DNA of 64,000 bases from CAVVKW01 sp963761705 (GCA_963761705.1 CAVXHK010000004.1:422813-486812); one strand, 5' to 3'. Shown: positions 53,373 to 63,426, counted from the first letter of the stretch. Notes: a model not told the origin generated them from the sequence alone. A program made the numbers and translations.

Positions 53373-53689
53373 TACTTGGACAGTTGCGTCTTGCTGGACG
53401 CCTTCTGCTCCAGGATCTCCGACCAGCGCCCGACGCGCCACACGGGCTCGGCGCCGATCACGACCGACGGCCGGCCCGGCTCTACGTCGGCCGGGTCTTG
53501 AACGGCGAACCACAGCACGCGGGCCCCGTCGCGCTGGGCCTGGGCTTCAAACGCCGCCGCGGCGGCGGGCCGGCCGCTCACCGGCCCGGTCGGCGCCCCG
53601 GCGGCCACGCGCACGGGTCCCCACGACTGGACCTCGACGTACTCCACCGTGGCGTCGCCCGCCCCGTGCCAGGTCTCCAGCCCGGCCAC
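53373..53689 (-). CDS. DUF2156-like protein, N-terminal fragment (truncated at the junction)
   Basis: From GTG 53689, overlapping the upstream stop by one base (TAGTG), about 105 residues are readable before the junction. The segment FAVQDPADVEPGRPSVVIGAEP (in parts), VWRVGRWSEILEQKAS resembles the N-terminal part of DUF2156/phosphatidylglycerol lysyltransferase-type proteins. The identification is tentative, based only on short pattern similarity. Confidence 0.35.
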
Positions 53690-55342
53690 TAGGGCCGCAC
53701 CGCCAGCCCGAAGCGGACGAACTGCTCGCTCGGCCGGCCGTCCCACCACTGGACGTCGCCGTAGAACCGCAGCGCGACGCCGCGCGCCGGCTCGACCTCG
53801 ACGAGCGCCGGACGCCCGGCCCCTGGAACAGGTCGCCGGCCAGGAACGGCGCCACGCCGTCGGCCGGCGCCTCGCCCAGCCGGACGTCCCCGCCGACGTT
53901 CGTGACCTCGCCCGTCACCGGGTCGACGGGGTTCTCACCCTTGCGGACGTAGCGCCCACGACACGCGCGCCCGCGTCCGCAGCGGGAGCCAGGCGGTGGC
54001 GCCCAGCAGCACCTGGTCGGCGTTGGGGCCCAGGGGGTGGCCCAGTCCGAAGCCGTTGAAAACGTAGGAGTTGAAGTAGATCCCGTCCTCCCGGAACCGG
54101 TGGGAGTAGGTGTACGGCTCGATCCGGACGTACTCCCCGAAGACGGTCGCGCCGGTCCGGGGGACCGTCGCCTTGAACCCGGTCTGGATCGCCCACTTGT
54201 TGCCGTAGAGCCCGTCGCCCAGCGACGCCGTCGCGAGGTCGTCCACGAGCCAGGTGAAGGTTGCCCTCGACGCCACGGAGCGGGCGGACGGTCGTCTCCA
54301 GCGAGAACAGCGTGTTGTCGCGGTCGTAGAGCGCGTGCTCGGCCGCCTTGACGGGGTAGAGCGGGTTGAGGTAGGCGATCTCGGGCCCACGCCGGCCGTA
54401 GACGACCATCCCCGTGTACGACCACGTCCACCACCCGGTCGGCTGGACGTCGAGACGGTGGAGGGTGAGGTAGCGCTGGGGCTGGTCGAAAAAGCGGTCC
54501 CGCCCGGCGACTCGTCGACGACGAACTGGGACTGGCTGCTCAGCGAGGCGTGGACGGCCTGGACCGTCACGCTCCGGGCCTGGAGCCCGACGCGGACGAA
54601 CGGGAGGTAGTCGGCGCCGTCGGCCAGCACGACGGGGGCGTCGACGGAGGCCCCGTAGCGCAGGCGCTCGTTGGCGATCTCGGCCGAGAACGGGCCGCCG
54701 ACGACCCGGAGCGAGGCCGTCGTTGTCCGGTCGAACGGGCCGGCGATGTTGGCCGGGTCCCGGGCGACGTAGTAGAGCGGGGCCAGCACGGGGTCGGCGG
54801 CCAGGACCGCCGCGTCGCCCGTCATCTGGGTGCCCGACAACGTGCTCGTGTAGAGCCCGACGCGGTTCTTCCAGTTCGCCTCGAACGTGAGGCGCGCGCT
54901 TCGGGCCAGCCCGCCCGCCTCGGTGACGCCCCGGGCCGACCGGGTCTCGACGACCCCTTCGCCCCAGACCGAGACCCGCCACGTCGAGTCCCGGAAGTAG
55001 CCGAACGTCCGCTCGGCGTCGGGGTCGAGGAAACCGGCCCGGCCGTCGCCGGCGATGCTGTTGACGCGGTCGAGCGGCTCGAAGAACTCGCGCCGGTACT
55101 GGTCCAGCCAGTAGCGCCCGGGAGGCGCCGAGGCGGGCGGAGTGGGCGCTGAGGGTGTCGAGGTGGGCCCGGACCGTCGCACGGTCGTAGGGGAGCGTCT
55201 CGTGGCGGTATTCCGGCAACACGCCGGCCACGCGCTGGTCGGCCATCCACTCGTAGACGGTGTGCTCGGCGGGCACGATCTCGGGCTGGGAGCGAACCGC
55301 CAGGGGGAGGAGTAGGAGGGCGAGCCCGGGAGTCCAGCGCAT
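53689..55342 (-). pseudogene. wzi: Wzi-type capsule assembly outer-membrane protein, multiply frameshifted
   Basis: Start ATG 55342, signal peptide (LALLLLPLAVRS). Pieces from different frames join into about 550 residues: IVPAEHTVYEWMADQRVAGV, then WLDQYRREFFEPLDRVNSI, STWRVSVWGEGVVETRSAR, YLTLHRLDVQPTGWWTWSYTG, ALYDRDNTLFSLE, YGNKWAIQTGFKATVPRTGA and finally RFYGDVQWWDGRPSEQFVRF followed by TAG at 53689. Alternating aromatic strands fit a beta-barrel of the Wzi capsule family. At least three frameshifts occur (near 55,120, 54,500, 53,930). Divergent from a sugar transferase, consistent with exopolysaccharide export. Confidence 0.65.
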
Positions 55343-55387
55343 GGTCCCAAGGTATCGCCCTCCCGCTGCCGGCTTGCGCGCTCGGGC

Positions 55388-56994
55388 GTGGGGGTCTACT
55401 TTCGCCCTGTCACCCACCCCCTGCGCACCGAGACTCTTTCGTTACGCGTCATTTTTCCGCCGCGCTTGTCTCGTCGCATTGAGATCCTCGCCCTCGTCCT
55501 GGGGGACGCCCTCGCCACCGCTGCCGCGGCCGGTGTGGTCGTGCAGGGCCATTCGAGTTGGGACTTGGCTCCCCTCGGTGGCGGGGTCGGGCGTGGTGGG
55601 CGGGTCGCTGCTGGTTCTGGGGTGGGGGCTGCTGTTCGCCTTTTCGGGCCTGTACAGCGAGCGCTACGCCGGCGGCCGATTCGACGAACTCGTCACGCTG
55701 GGCAAGCTGACGGCCTTCGGCGTGCTCGTGCTCTTTTTCGGCTACTACCTGGACCGGCTGGACCCGGCCACGGCGCGCACGGCCATCGGCTCGTACGCCG
55801 TCGGCGTCGCGCTGTGCGTCGGGACGGTCAGGCTGGGCGTGCGGGCGGTCCAGAAAGCGCTCATCTTGCGCGGCCACGGCCTGCACCGCGCCATCGTGGT
55901 CGGCTGGAGCGACCGCGTCGAGGCGCTCTACCACGACCTGGCCAAGTACCCGGCGGCCGGCATCGAGGTCGTCGGCGCGGTCCGGCTCCGCACGAACGTC
56001 CCGATTGCGCGCCTCGACGCGCCTCGGCGGTCGGTCGGGACGCACGACGCCGCCGACGTGGTCGTCGGTGCCGAGGCGCTCGACGACCGGCCCGTCTACT
56101 CGGAAGGCGACGCGCTCCCCCAGGGCGCCATCGAGGTGACCGCAGCGGGCGCCCCCGAGGCGGCCATCGCCGAGCTTCCCGCGCTGATCGACCGGCTCGG
56201 CGTCCGGGACGTGCTGCTCGCGCTGGGCCCGGATGATCACCTGTACCTGGACGAGGTGCTGCGCGTCGTGGACGGACGCCCGCCCGGCGGCCGGCCGGTC
56301 TCGCTCAAGCTCGTGCCGGACTTCTACACGGCTGTCGGCGGCATGGCGCGGACCGAGCACATCTACGGGCTCCCACTGATCGAGGTGCTTCCGGAGCCGA
56401 TCCCGATCTGGGAGCGCCGCACCAAGCGCATCCTGGACGTGGTGGCGAGTGCGGTCGTGCTCGCGCTCGGGCTCCCGTTCTGGCTCGCTATCGGGGCGCT
56501 CGTCCGCATGACCTCGCCCGGACCGGCGATCTACCGCCAGGAGCGCGTCGGCGTGGGCGGCGGCTTGTTCACGATCCTCAAGTTCCGGACGATGGTGGAC
56601 GGCGCCGAGCGCGAGACCGGACCGGTCTGGGCGGGCAAGTCGGACGCGCGCGTGACGCCGCTGGGCAAGTGGCTCCGCCGCCTCCGCATCGACGAGATCC
56701 CACAGTTGTGGAACGTCTTTCTGGGCGAGATGAGCCTTGTCGGGCCGCGTCCGGAACGCCCGTTTTTCGTCGACTCGGCTGGCCGACGAGATCCCGCTCT
56801 ACGCCCGCCGGCACCGCGTGCAGCCCGGCATCACCGGCCTCGCTCAAGTCAAGTGGCGCTACGACACCGACCTGGAGGACGTCCGGCAAAAGCTCAAGTA
56901 CGACCTGTTCTATATCGAGAACATGAGCCTGCGGACGGACGCGAAGATCCTGTTCCAGACCGTCAAGACGGCGCTGATGGGGAAGGGGCGGTAG
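55388..56994 (+). pseudogene. polyprenyl glycosylphosphotransferase (WcaJ-like), frameshifted
   Basis: The N-terminus (LSRRIEILALVLGDALATAAAA) is in one frame, shifts near 55,580, and continues with membrane helices (LGWGLLFAFSGLYSERYAGG) and an NAD-like domain. The catalytic domain reads RTKRILDVVASAVVLALGLPFW, TSPGPAIYRQERVGVGGGLF, LKFRTMVDGAE, LRRLRIDEIPQLWNVFLGEMSLVGPRPERP. After a second shift near 56,775 it ends GITGLAQVKWRYDTDLEDVRQ to the stop at 56994. Such enzymes start exopolysaccharide repeat units on undecaprenyl phosphate. About 535 residues if repaired. Start codon uncertain. Confidence 0.75.
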
Positions 56995-57131
56995 CGGAGG
57001 AGAGGTCGAGGCGCCGCCGCGTGTCGTTCCGGGGGCTCCGTCCGCCTCGGGGCCAGGGCGGGGCGGCTGTACCCCCGGCACCCGACCCAGGGCGCGCGCG
57101 CGGGTACCTTCCGGCCCGCCCCTCCGGACCG

Positions 57132-59129
57132 ATGCCCGTCGCCACTCCTGACACGTCCCTCCTCGGCACCGAGGCCGAGCGTCTCGCCCGGTACCGGGCC
57201 TTGCGGCTCCCCCGAGCCGTCGAGGACAAGATGCTGCGCCTGATCCGCCAGAACCGACTGTCCAAGTGGTTCAGCGGCTACGGCCAGGAGGCCATCGCCG
57301 TCGGGTGCGCGCTCGCGCTGGAGGACCGCGACTGGCTGCTCCCGATGCACCGCAACCTGGGCGTCTGGACCACGCGGGGCGTCCCGCTCCGGCCCCTGTT
57401 CTGCCAGCTGATGGGGCGCGAGGGCGGCTTCACGAAGGGGCGCGACCGGACGTTCCACGTCGGGCTGCCCGAGCGACGGATCGTCGGGATGATCTCGCAT
57501 TTGGCCGCCATGTTGCCTGTGGCCGACGGGCTGGGGCTGGCGAGCCAGCTCCGGGGGGAGGACGCCGTCGCGGTCGCCTTTACCGGCGAGGGCGCCACGC
57601 GCGAGGGCGACTTCCACGAGGCCCTCAACCTGGCCGCCGTCTGGACGCTCCCGGTCGTGTTCGTGGTCGAGAACAACGGGTACGGGCTGTCGACGCCGAC
57701 CGCCGACGCGGTCCCGGTCGCCGACATGGCCGACGCCGCGGCCGGGTACGGGATGCCGGGCGTGGTGGTCGACGGCAACGACCTGGATGCCGTTATTGCA
57801 AACATTCAAGCACGCTGCCCGTCGTGGCCGAGCAGGGGAGGGGCCGACCCTGGTGGAGATGAAGACGTTCCGCGTCCGCGGTCACGAGGAGGCGTCCGGG
57901 ACCACCTACGTCCCCGACGCCCTGATCGCCGAGTGGGCGGCCAAAGACCCCGTCGACCGCTACCGCCGCCGCGTCTGGTCGAGGCCGGCGTCGACCCGGC
58001 CCGCCTCGACGCCGTCGACGCCGAGGTCGAGGCCGAGATCGAGACCGTCGCCGAGTGGGCCCTGACCCAGCCCGAGGTGACGTCGACGGCCGAGGCCGAG
58101 CACGCCGACGTGTTCGCGCCCGCCCGGCCCCAGCCGGCCGTCGCGGGCGGGGGCCGTCGAGGACGACGTCCGCTTTATCGACGCCCTCAGCGCCGGGCTC
58201 GCCGACGCCTTCGAGGCCGACGACACGACGGTCCTGATGGGCCAGGACGTGGCCGAGTACGGGGGCGTGTTCAAGGTGACGGCCGGGTTCCTGGACCGGT
58301 TCGGGCCCGGCCGGATCCGGAACACGCCGATCATCGAGAGCGGGGCGCTGGGGTGCGCGCTCGGGCTCGCGCTCGACGGCTTCCGCCCGGTCGTCGAGAT
58401 GCAGTACGCCGACTTCATCACGTGCGGGTTCAACCAGATCGCCAACAACCTCGCCACGACGCGCTACCGCTGGGGCGCGGCGGTCCCGGTCACGATTCGG
58501 GCCCCGTTCGGCGGCGGGATCGGTGCGGGCCCGTTCCACAGCCAGAGCCCTGAGGCCTGGTTCTGCCACATCCCGGGCCTCAAGGTCGTCGTCCCGGCCA
58601 CGCCAGCCGACGCCAAGGGCCTGGTCCGCGCGGCCATCGAGGACGACAACCCGGTCCTGGTGTTCGAGCACAAGGCGCTCTACCGCTCGCTCCGCGGGCC
58701 GGTCCCGTCGGGCGAGCACCGCGTCGAGATCGGCCGGGCCCGGGTCGCGCGGCGGGCGCCGACCTGACCGTCGTGACGTGGGGCGTCGGCGTCCGGTGGG
58801 CGCTCGACCTCGCCGAGTCGCTCCGGGACGACGCCGAGGTGGAGGTGGTCGATCTGCGGACGCTGGTCCCGTGGGACCGCGAGACGGTCCTCGCGTCGGT
58901 CCGAAAGACCGGGCGGCTGGTGGTCCTCCACGAGGCGTCGCGGACCGGCGGGTTCGGGGCCGAGGTCGCGGCGGAGGTCGCCGAGGCCGCGTTCGCCGAC
59001 CTCGACGCCCCGCCCGTCCGCATCGGCGGGGCCGACCTCCCCATCGCGTTCTCCAAGGCCATCGAGTCGGAGATCTACTCGGCCCAGTCGCGCCTCGACG
59101 CCGCCGCGCGCCGCGTGCTCGCTTACTGA
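57132..59129 (+). pseudogene. fused E1 alpha-beta component of a 2-oxoacid dehydrogenase, frameshifted
   Basis: ATG 57132. The alpha half has KWFSGYGQEAIAVG, HRNLGVWTTRGV and the thiamine-diphosphate motif FTGEGATREGDFHEALNLAA ... VVFVVENNGYG. The beta half has MGQDVAEYGGVFKVTAGF, TPIIESGALGCALGLAL, MQYADFI, RAPFGGGIGAGPFHSQSPEA and ends ESEIYSAQSRLDAAARRVLAY. Together about 660 residues, as in fused branched-chain or pyruvate dehydrogenase E1 enzymes (decarboxylation feeding lipoyl-E2). Frames break near 57,820, 57,970, 58,150 and 58,755. Substrate (pyruvate or branched-chain oxoacid) cannot be decided. Confidence 0.75.
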
Positions 59130-59784
59130 GCCGACGCGCTGAACCGGGTCTCGACGGCGGCCCCGGTCGGCGGAGCAGGTCGGCGTACCACGCGACGGCC
59201 CGTGTCCAGCCGGTCGCCCAGGCCGTGGGGCGCCCAGACGACGGACAGCGTCCGCGTTGTCCGTCGTGCGTCTTGGTCCGCTGGCTGTCGCGGACCGGGT
59301 TGGCGCAGAACCCCTCGGCGTCGCGCAGGCCGAGCAGCCCGGCCAGTCGGATCTCCTGGCCGCTCGCGTTGAAGACGTAGGCGTCGTCGGGCCCGCCCAC
59401 GCCCACCGAGAGCGGCCCGCGCGTGCGGTTCAGGTCGACGACCGAGATTGGCAGGCCGCTGTGGAGCGAGACCACGTTGCAGGCGTCGACGGCCGGGTTG
59501 ATGGGGCCGAGCCGGCCCGCCTCGGCGGCTTTGCCGAGGTACTCCGAGGCCGGCTTGCCCCGCCCGGTCGGCTTGTAGCCGTCGCGGCGCAGGAGGTCGC
59601 GAACGGCGGCCCGGACGGCCTCGTCACGCGCGAGCGGAACGGCGGCGTCCAGCCGGAGGGCACCGGCCACCTCGGCCGGGGTCTCGGTCTCGCCGAGGGG
59701 GCCGTGGAACACCGTCTGCAGCAGGCCGACCCGGAGCCCGGGGACCTCCTCGACCGACTCGCCGAGGTGGACGAGGTCGGTCAT
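59123..59784 (-). pseudogene. B3/B4 (PheRS beta-like) domain protein, frameshifted near its end
   Basis: From ATG 59784, about 155 residues match the B3_4 tRNA-editing-like domain: AVRDLLRRDGYKPTGRGKPA, SEYLGKAAEAGRLGPINPAV, SLHGLPISVVDLNR-like SLHSGLPISVVDLNRTRGPL, and GFCANPVRDSQRTKT. Stand-alone B3/B4 proteins are thought to hydrolyse misacylated tRNAs. The reading shifts near 59,260; the natural end AVETRFSASAQ stops at TAA 59125-59123, overlapping the convergent E1 stop. Its ATG overlaps the upstream stop (ATGA). Confidence 0.6.
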
Positions 59785-60340
59785 GGCGCGGCGTCGTCGT
59801 CGGGGTCCGGTTCGTCGTCCGCGCCGGCGCCTCGGCGGCCGCGTCGTCGGGTTCGCCGAACAGTCCGGTCTCGTCGAGCGTCCCGCCGAACAGGTCGCCG
59901 TTCGTCCCGTACGCGATCGCGTCCAGGACCAGATTCGACAGGTCGCCGGACACCTTGGTCACGACGAAGTCGCCGTCGGCCACGACGACCGTGAGCAGGT
60001 CGGTCAGGCGCAGGTCCCGGGCCGCTCCTTCAGCAGGACCCAGACCGCCTGGTCGAGTCGCGGACGGTGACCATCGGGTACCACCCGTCGGCCTCGTAGC
60101 GGTCGAACGACGCCGGGCGCGTGACCTCGCGGCCGTCGACGGCGCCGGCGAGCGGGTAGTGGGCGAACTGGACCCGGCGGACGTTGCGGGCCAGCCGCCG
60201 GTAGGGCTCGCTCGACGACGGCGCGAACAGGCGCGTCATGAACCGGCTCGTGCCGATGGAGCCGCGCCCGACCGACATGGCGAACCCCTTGCCGACGGTC
60301 GCCTGGCCGGACGCCTCCAGGTCGCGGGCGAGGTCCCGTT
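59781..60340 (-). pseudogene. DUF4252-like protein, N-terminus lost at a junction, frameshifted
   Basis: High-GC coding on the minus strand: DLEASGQATVGKGFAMSVGR, APSSSEPYRRLARNVRRVQF, SFDRYEADGWYPMVTVRD, then after a shift VADGDFVVTKVSGDLSNLVL and an acidic tail ending DDEPDPDDDAAP at TGA 59783-59781. The middle and end resemble DUF4252, a small secreted protein family of Bacteroidota/Rhodothermota. The signal peptide and beginning are missing because foreign AT-rich sequence starts near 60,345. Confidence 0.45.
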
Positions 60341-60354
60341 GCCTAGTAGGATCA
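60340..60354. other. probable assembly junction, GC-rich to AT-rich sequence
   Basis: Base composition drops sharply here, from coding in a very GC-rich style to AT-rich Rhs sequence with poly-KP coding. The minus-strand frame stays open through the join (CDPTRQRDLARDL), which hides the chimera from a simple frame scan. Confidence 0.65.
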
Positions 60355-60787
60355 CATTTTGGTACCGTTGGTATCTTTGGTTTAGGTTTAGGTTTAGGTT
60401 CAGGTTTCGGTTTGGTAATGTTAGAAACGTCCTCAAGACATCCTTCGTACGCAAGGCAAATAACAAAAGCGCCATTAAAGATCTCAACTGCAGTTACTAT
60501 TAAGTCTGCAACGATTGGGAGTAATGGGATACTCCCAGATGGATCTTTTGCTACTATCGCTCTGTTTTGCACGTATCTATAAAAGTTGGAGTCGCCACCG
60601 CCGAATTCAATAGGATCCTCAGAAATGAATCTACCTAACTTCGAATCATAATATTTTGCTCTATAGTAATGCAGATGTGACTCTGAATCAAACTCTCGAT
60701 CTGTGAATCCAAAGATATTACCTACTTGAGACTCTTGGATTTGAACGCCACTGTCATCATAAATTCTCATTTCTCCGAAGGCTGAGT
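60346..60787 (-). pseudogene. orphan Rhs tip 2 (core end plus variable tail)
   Basis: The frame begins abruptly with YSAFGEMRIYDDSGVQIQES right after the stop of the membrane-protein gene and lacks its own start region. The Rhs core motif REFDSESHLHYYRAKYYDSK, GRFISEDPIEFGGGDSNFYRY leads to DPSGS and a variable tail with one hydrophobic helix (PIVADLIVTAVEIFNGAFVI) and a KPKPEPKP repeat. It closely resembles tip 1 at 61284 up to DPSG and then diverges. The end is cut by the junction. Typical of displaced toxin tips that can recombine onto a full Rhs gene. Confidence 0.7.
60380..60416. repeat. six-base tandem repeat coding a Lys-Pro tract
   Basis: Repeats of TTTAGG-like units (minus strand CCTAAA, Pro-Lys) encode KPKPEPKPKPKPK in Rhs tip 2. 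Such tracts usually form stiff linkers. Confidence 0.75.
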
Positions 60788-60788
60788 A

Positions 60789-61278
60789 CTACTTTTTTAG
60801 GTCTTCGAGGTTTTTGTCATCAAATATCAAATTTTTATTACAAATAATCTGATTGATAAGTAGAGTGATAAAGTAGCAATAAACTATTATTTTTTGAAAT
60901 GTTGAAATGTGAGATGTTTTAGCAAGATTATAGTTAAGATGATTCCAGAGTATGTATTCTAAGGGTATAAAGGCAATTGCGACTATGTAAGTGATGGTGA
61001 TAACTCTAGTTGAATTTATTAGAATTAATTTAAAATTGACAAGAAATATATTCTTTTTTGAAACAATGCTTCCGTATACAATAAGCCCTAAGAATAATAG
61101 TACCTAGTATGCCGGTGATAATTAGTAGTACTCTGGGGTCTGAAGATTTATAAAACGTGGTCGGTAAAATATATAGCACAGTGTAGACGTGTGCTGCTAA
61201 TAATACAGCACACATTATAAGCAACTTTTTCGAAAAAAAGTTGTTTTGATTATAAAAAAAGAGCTTAAATTTGTTCAT
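60789..61278 (-). pseudogene. multi-pass membrane protein between Rhs tips, frameshifted (possible immunity protein)
   Basis: From ATG 61278 (MNKFKLFFYNQNNFFSKK) the frame gives two helices (LLIMCAVLLAAHVYTVLYIL and VLLIITGILGTIIL). Near 61,090 one extra base appears; the other frame continues LGLIVYGSIVSKKNIF, VITITYIVAIAFIPLEYILW and IIVYCYFITLLINQIIC to DDKNLEDLKK and TAG at 60791-60789. Together about 163 residues with four membrane spans. It starts five bases after Rhs tip 1. In Rhs loci the gene behind a tip is usually its immunity protein; no known family is recognised. Confidence 0.5.
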
Positions 61279-61283
61279 TCATC

Positions 61284-61900
61284 TCACCTTATCAATGGAC
61301 AGCTTCTAATTATGTTGTTCAACATTCTTGAGTCATCATCCTCGTCGTCAAAAGTAACATCGTCGGCATCATCTGGGTCATTTTCTGCGCATTTACTAGG
61401 ATTAATTTGGCAGTATGCGTACTGTTTTATAGCATCTATAACATCTGAAATGCCAAAATTTCCAGAGGGATCTGTGTAAGTTAATGGTCTGTTTTTTACA
61501 TATCTGTAGACATTTAAGTCTTTTCCATCAAAGCCAATAGGGTCAGCGGAGATGAATCTTCCCAACTTAGCATCATAGTATCTAGCCCTATAATAATATA
61601 GATGTGACTCTGAATCAAACTCACGACCAGTGAATCCAAAGATATTACCTACTTGAGACTCTTGGATTTCAGTACCTGTGCCATCAAAAATTCTCATTTC
61701 ACCGAAGGCTGAGTAGGCGTATTGCTCAATGAGTGTCCCGTCTTTTTTAGTAATGGCAACTGATACTTCCAAGTTGATCAGCATGAAGGTAGTAGTGTGA
61801 ACCCACCATTTGTTTCCATCATCACAGGTTCATCAATTTGATCTGTGTAACGTAACCGCGCACGATGATACCTAATATCGTGCGTTCCAAGTAGTCGTAA
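61284..61900 (-). pseudogene. Rhs fragment with tip 1, 5' end lost and frameshifted
   Basis: The upstream part reads HDIRYHRARLRYTDQIDEPV in one frame, then HYYLHADQLGSI in another, then VAITKKDGTLIEQYAYSAFGE in a third, showing at least two frameshifts in the 61,750-61,850 stretch. The core motif GREFDSESHLYYYRARYYDA, GRFISADPIGFDGKDLNVYRY and DPSGN is followed by a short acidic tip (CQINPSKCAENDPDDADDVT) ending at 61284. Only the last part of an Rhs protein is present; the rest is cut near the insertion sequence. Presumed polymorphic toxin fragment. Confidence 0.7.
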
Positions 61901-61975
61901 TAAGGCTTTTCATCATTTTGATAAATTCACCCAAAAATTGAAAAAAAAGTGTTTTTTTTACGGCCCTGCATAAAG

Positions 61976-62040
61976 AAAAAGCTTTTTTGTTTTGATATCT
62001 TTTTATCGCCAAACAAAAAAACAAACCAAAAAAGCTTTTT
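61976..62040. promoter_or_regulatory. inverted repeat upstream of the transposase gene
   Basis: AAAAAGCTTTTTTGTTTTG (61976-61994) and CAAACCAAAAAAGCTTTTT (62022-62040) are inverted repeats with one mismatch around a 27-base loop. It ends 15 bases before the transposase ATG. A stem here could end read-through transcripts from outside or hide the ribosome site, as in several insertion sequences; inference. Confidence 0.55.
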
Positions 62041-62055
62041 AGCAAAAGAACTGCC

Positions 62056-63426
62056 ATGTACAAAACTATCAAAATTGAATCAACTTCTCAAACATTCTCT
62101 TCTCATTCTGGTCTATTTTTATTTGAAGAGCTCTGGAAGCAACTAAAACTAGATAAAAGACTCAAATCTAAGATGCCCCGCAAAAAGAAAAACATAGGTC
62201 CAACTCAATTAGATAAGTTTAAATCTCTACTTTATTCGTTTGTTGTTGGAAATGATTGTCTTTCTGATATTGATAATTCAAATAAAGATCCATTGTTTGC
62301 AGAACTTACTGGGAAGGTTGCAGCTAGGACTCAAGGTGATTTTTTAAAGTCATTTGGAAATAGACATGCTGAAAAATTACAGGAATTTTTAGTTGAGCTA
62401 ACTTTTGAGCTTAGAGCTTTGATGTTTCCAGATGATATAAAGTTTATTCTTTCAATGGATTCTACGCCTCATGAACATTACGGAAAAAATATGGAAGGGA
62501 TGGCGTGGAACTATAAAAATATGTGGTGCCTTGATTCTCAAAATGCTTATGATCAATTTGGATTTAGTTATTTGTTCGATCTTCGTCCTGGAAATACTCA
62601 TTCGGGTAAAGATGCTGAGCGCTGGGTGCATGAAATTTTTAAGAATTGTCCAAGTCATTTAGAAAGATGGTTTAGAGCAGACTCCGCATATGGAAAGCAA
62701 GAAGTTTATAAAGCTCTTCAAGCCAAAGGAGCAAAGTTTGCAATAGTTCTTAGGGATAATATAAGTCGATATGTTAGAAAGAAGAATCGAAATATGTTGA
62801 ATTGGGAGAAGACAGAACTTGAGTTTTTCAAGTCAAAAGAGTGTGAAATAGCGATGTCTCATTACCCAATTAAAAGCTTAGGGGAGATGCGAGTCGTTCT
62901 TATTAGAGCCCGAAAGAGCGTAGATGATATCAATGAGGCTCGAGACCTCTTTAAGAATTACAATCCTGAAGAACACGACTATAGACATTATTCTATCATA
63001 ACAAACATTGGTTTTTCAGAGATGAACAATGAAGAAGTTTTTGAGTTTTATAAAGATAGAGCAACAGCAGAGAGCTATATTCGAGAGCAAAAGTACGGCT
63101 TTGATTTTTTAAACTTTCCTTGTCGTCGTTTGAGAGCGAATAAAATTTTTGGATTAGTAGGAACGTTTGCACATAATTTAACGAGAGTAATTTCTTTTTG
63201 CATGGAAGAGAAGTGGCGAACAGTTCGAGATAGAAAAAGTGGAGAAAGGATTCGTGTAAAACAGCTTGGATATTTTTCAAAGAGTGTTAGAAGTCATGTC
63301 ATAAATATTGCGGGGCAGTTGATCCAAAGTGCTCGGAAACTAAAGTTAAGAATTTACTTTAAACAGGAGGTGGTGCTTAACAGGATTATGAAAAATTTAT
63401 TGTTTAAGTTTAGTTTACAAACCTGA
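62056..63426 (+). CDS. IS1380-like DDE transposase
   Basis: 456 residues, intact. DDE segments: SMDSTPHEHYGKNMEGMAWN (first Asp), LERWFRADSAYGKQEVYKAL (second Asp) and YKDRATAESYIREQKYGFDF (Glu), with FDLRPGNTHSGKDA between them, the pattern of IS1380/IS4-type cut-and-paste transposases. AT-rich codon use equals that of the neighbouring Rhs sequence. No weak-frame signs. Terminal inverted repeats could not be fixed by eye. A strong stem precedes the gene. Confidence 0.85.
   Translation: MYKTIKIESTSQTFSSHSGLFLFEELWKQLKLDKRLKSKMPRKKKNIGPTQLDKFKSLLYSFVVGNDCLSDIDNSNKDPLFAELTGKVAARTQGDFLKSFGNRHAEKLQEFLVELTFELRALMFPDDIKFILSMDSTPHEHYGKNMEGMAWNYKNMWCLDSQNAYDQFGFSYLFDLRPGNTHSGKDAERWVHEIFKNCPSHLERWFRADSAYGKQEVYKALQAKGAKFAIVLRDNISRYVRKKNRNMLNWEKTELEFFKSKECEIAMSHYPIKSLGEMRVVLIRARKSVDDINEARDLFKNYNPEEHDYRHYSIITNIGFSEMNNEEVFEFYKDRATAESYIREQKYGFDFLNFPCRRLRANKIFGLVGTFAHNLTRVISFCMEEKWRTVRDRKSGERIRVKQLGYFSKSVRSHVINIAGQLIQSARKLKLRIYFKQEVVLNRIMKNLLFKFSLQT

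Noticed and set aside
53237..53749. Continuous minus-strand frame crossing 53.35 kb, apparently one protein
   Set aside because: Left part is an out-of-frame reading of the cyanobacterial gene; the frame is open across an assembly join by chance.
60030..60770. Single frame joining the Rhs tip to a GC-rich C-terminal domain, apparently an Rhs toxin
   Set aside because: Base composition changes at about 60,345 and the GC-rich part continues as a DUF4252-like protein of block C; an artefact of the join, not a toxin domain.
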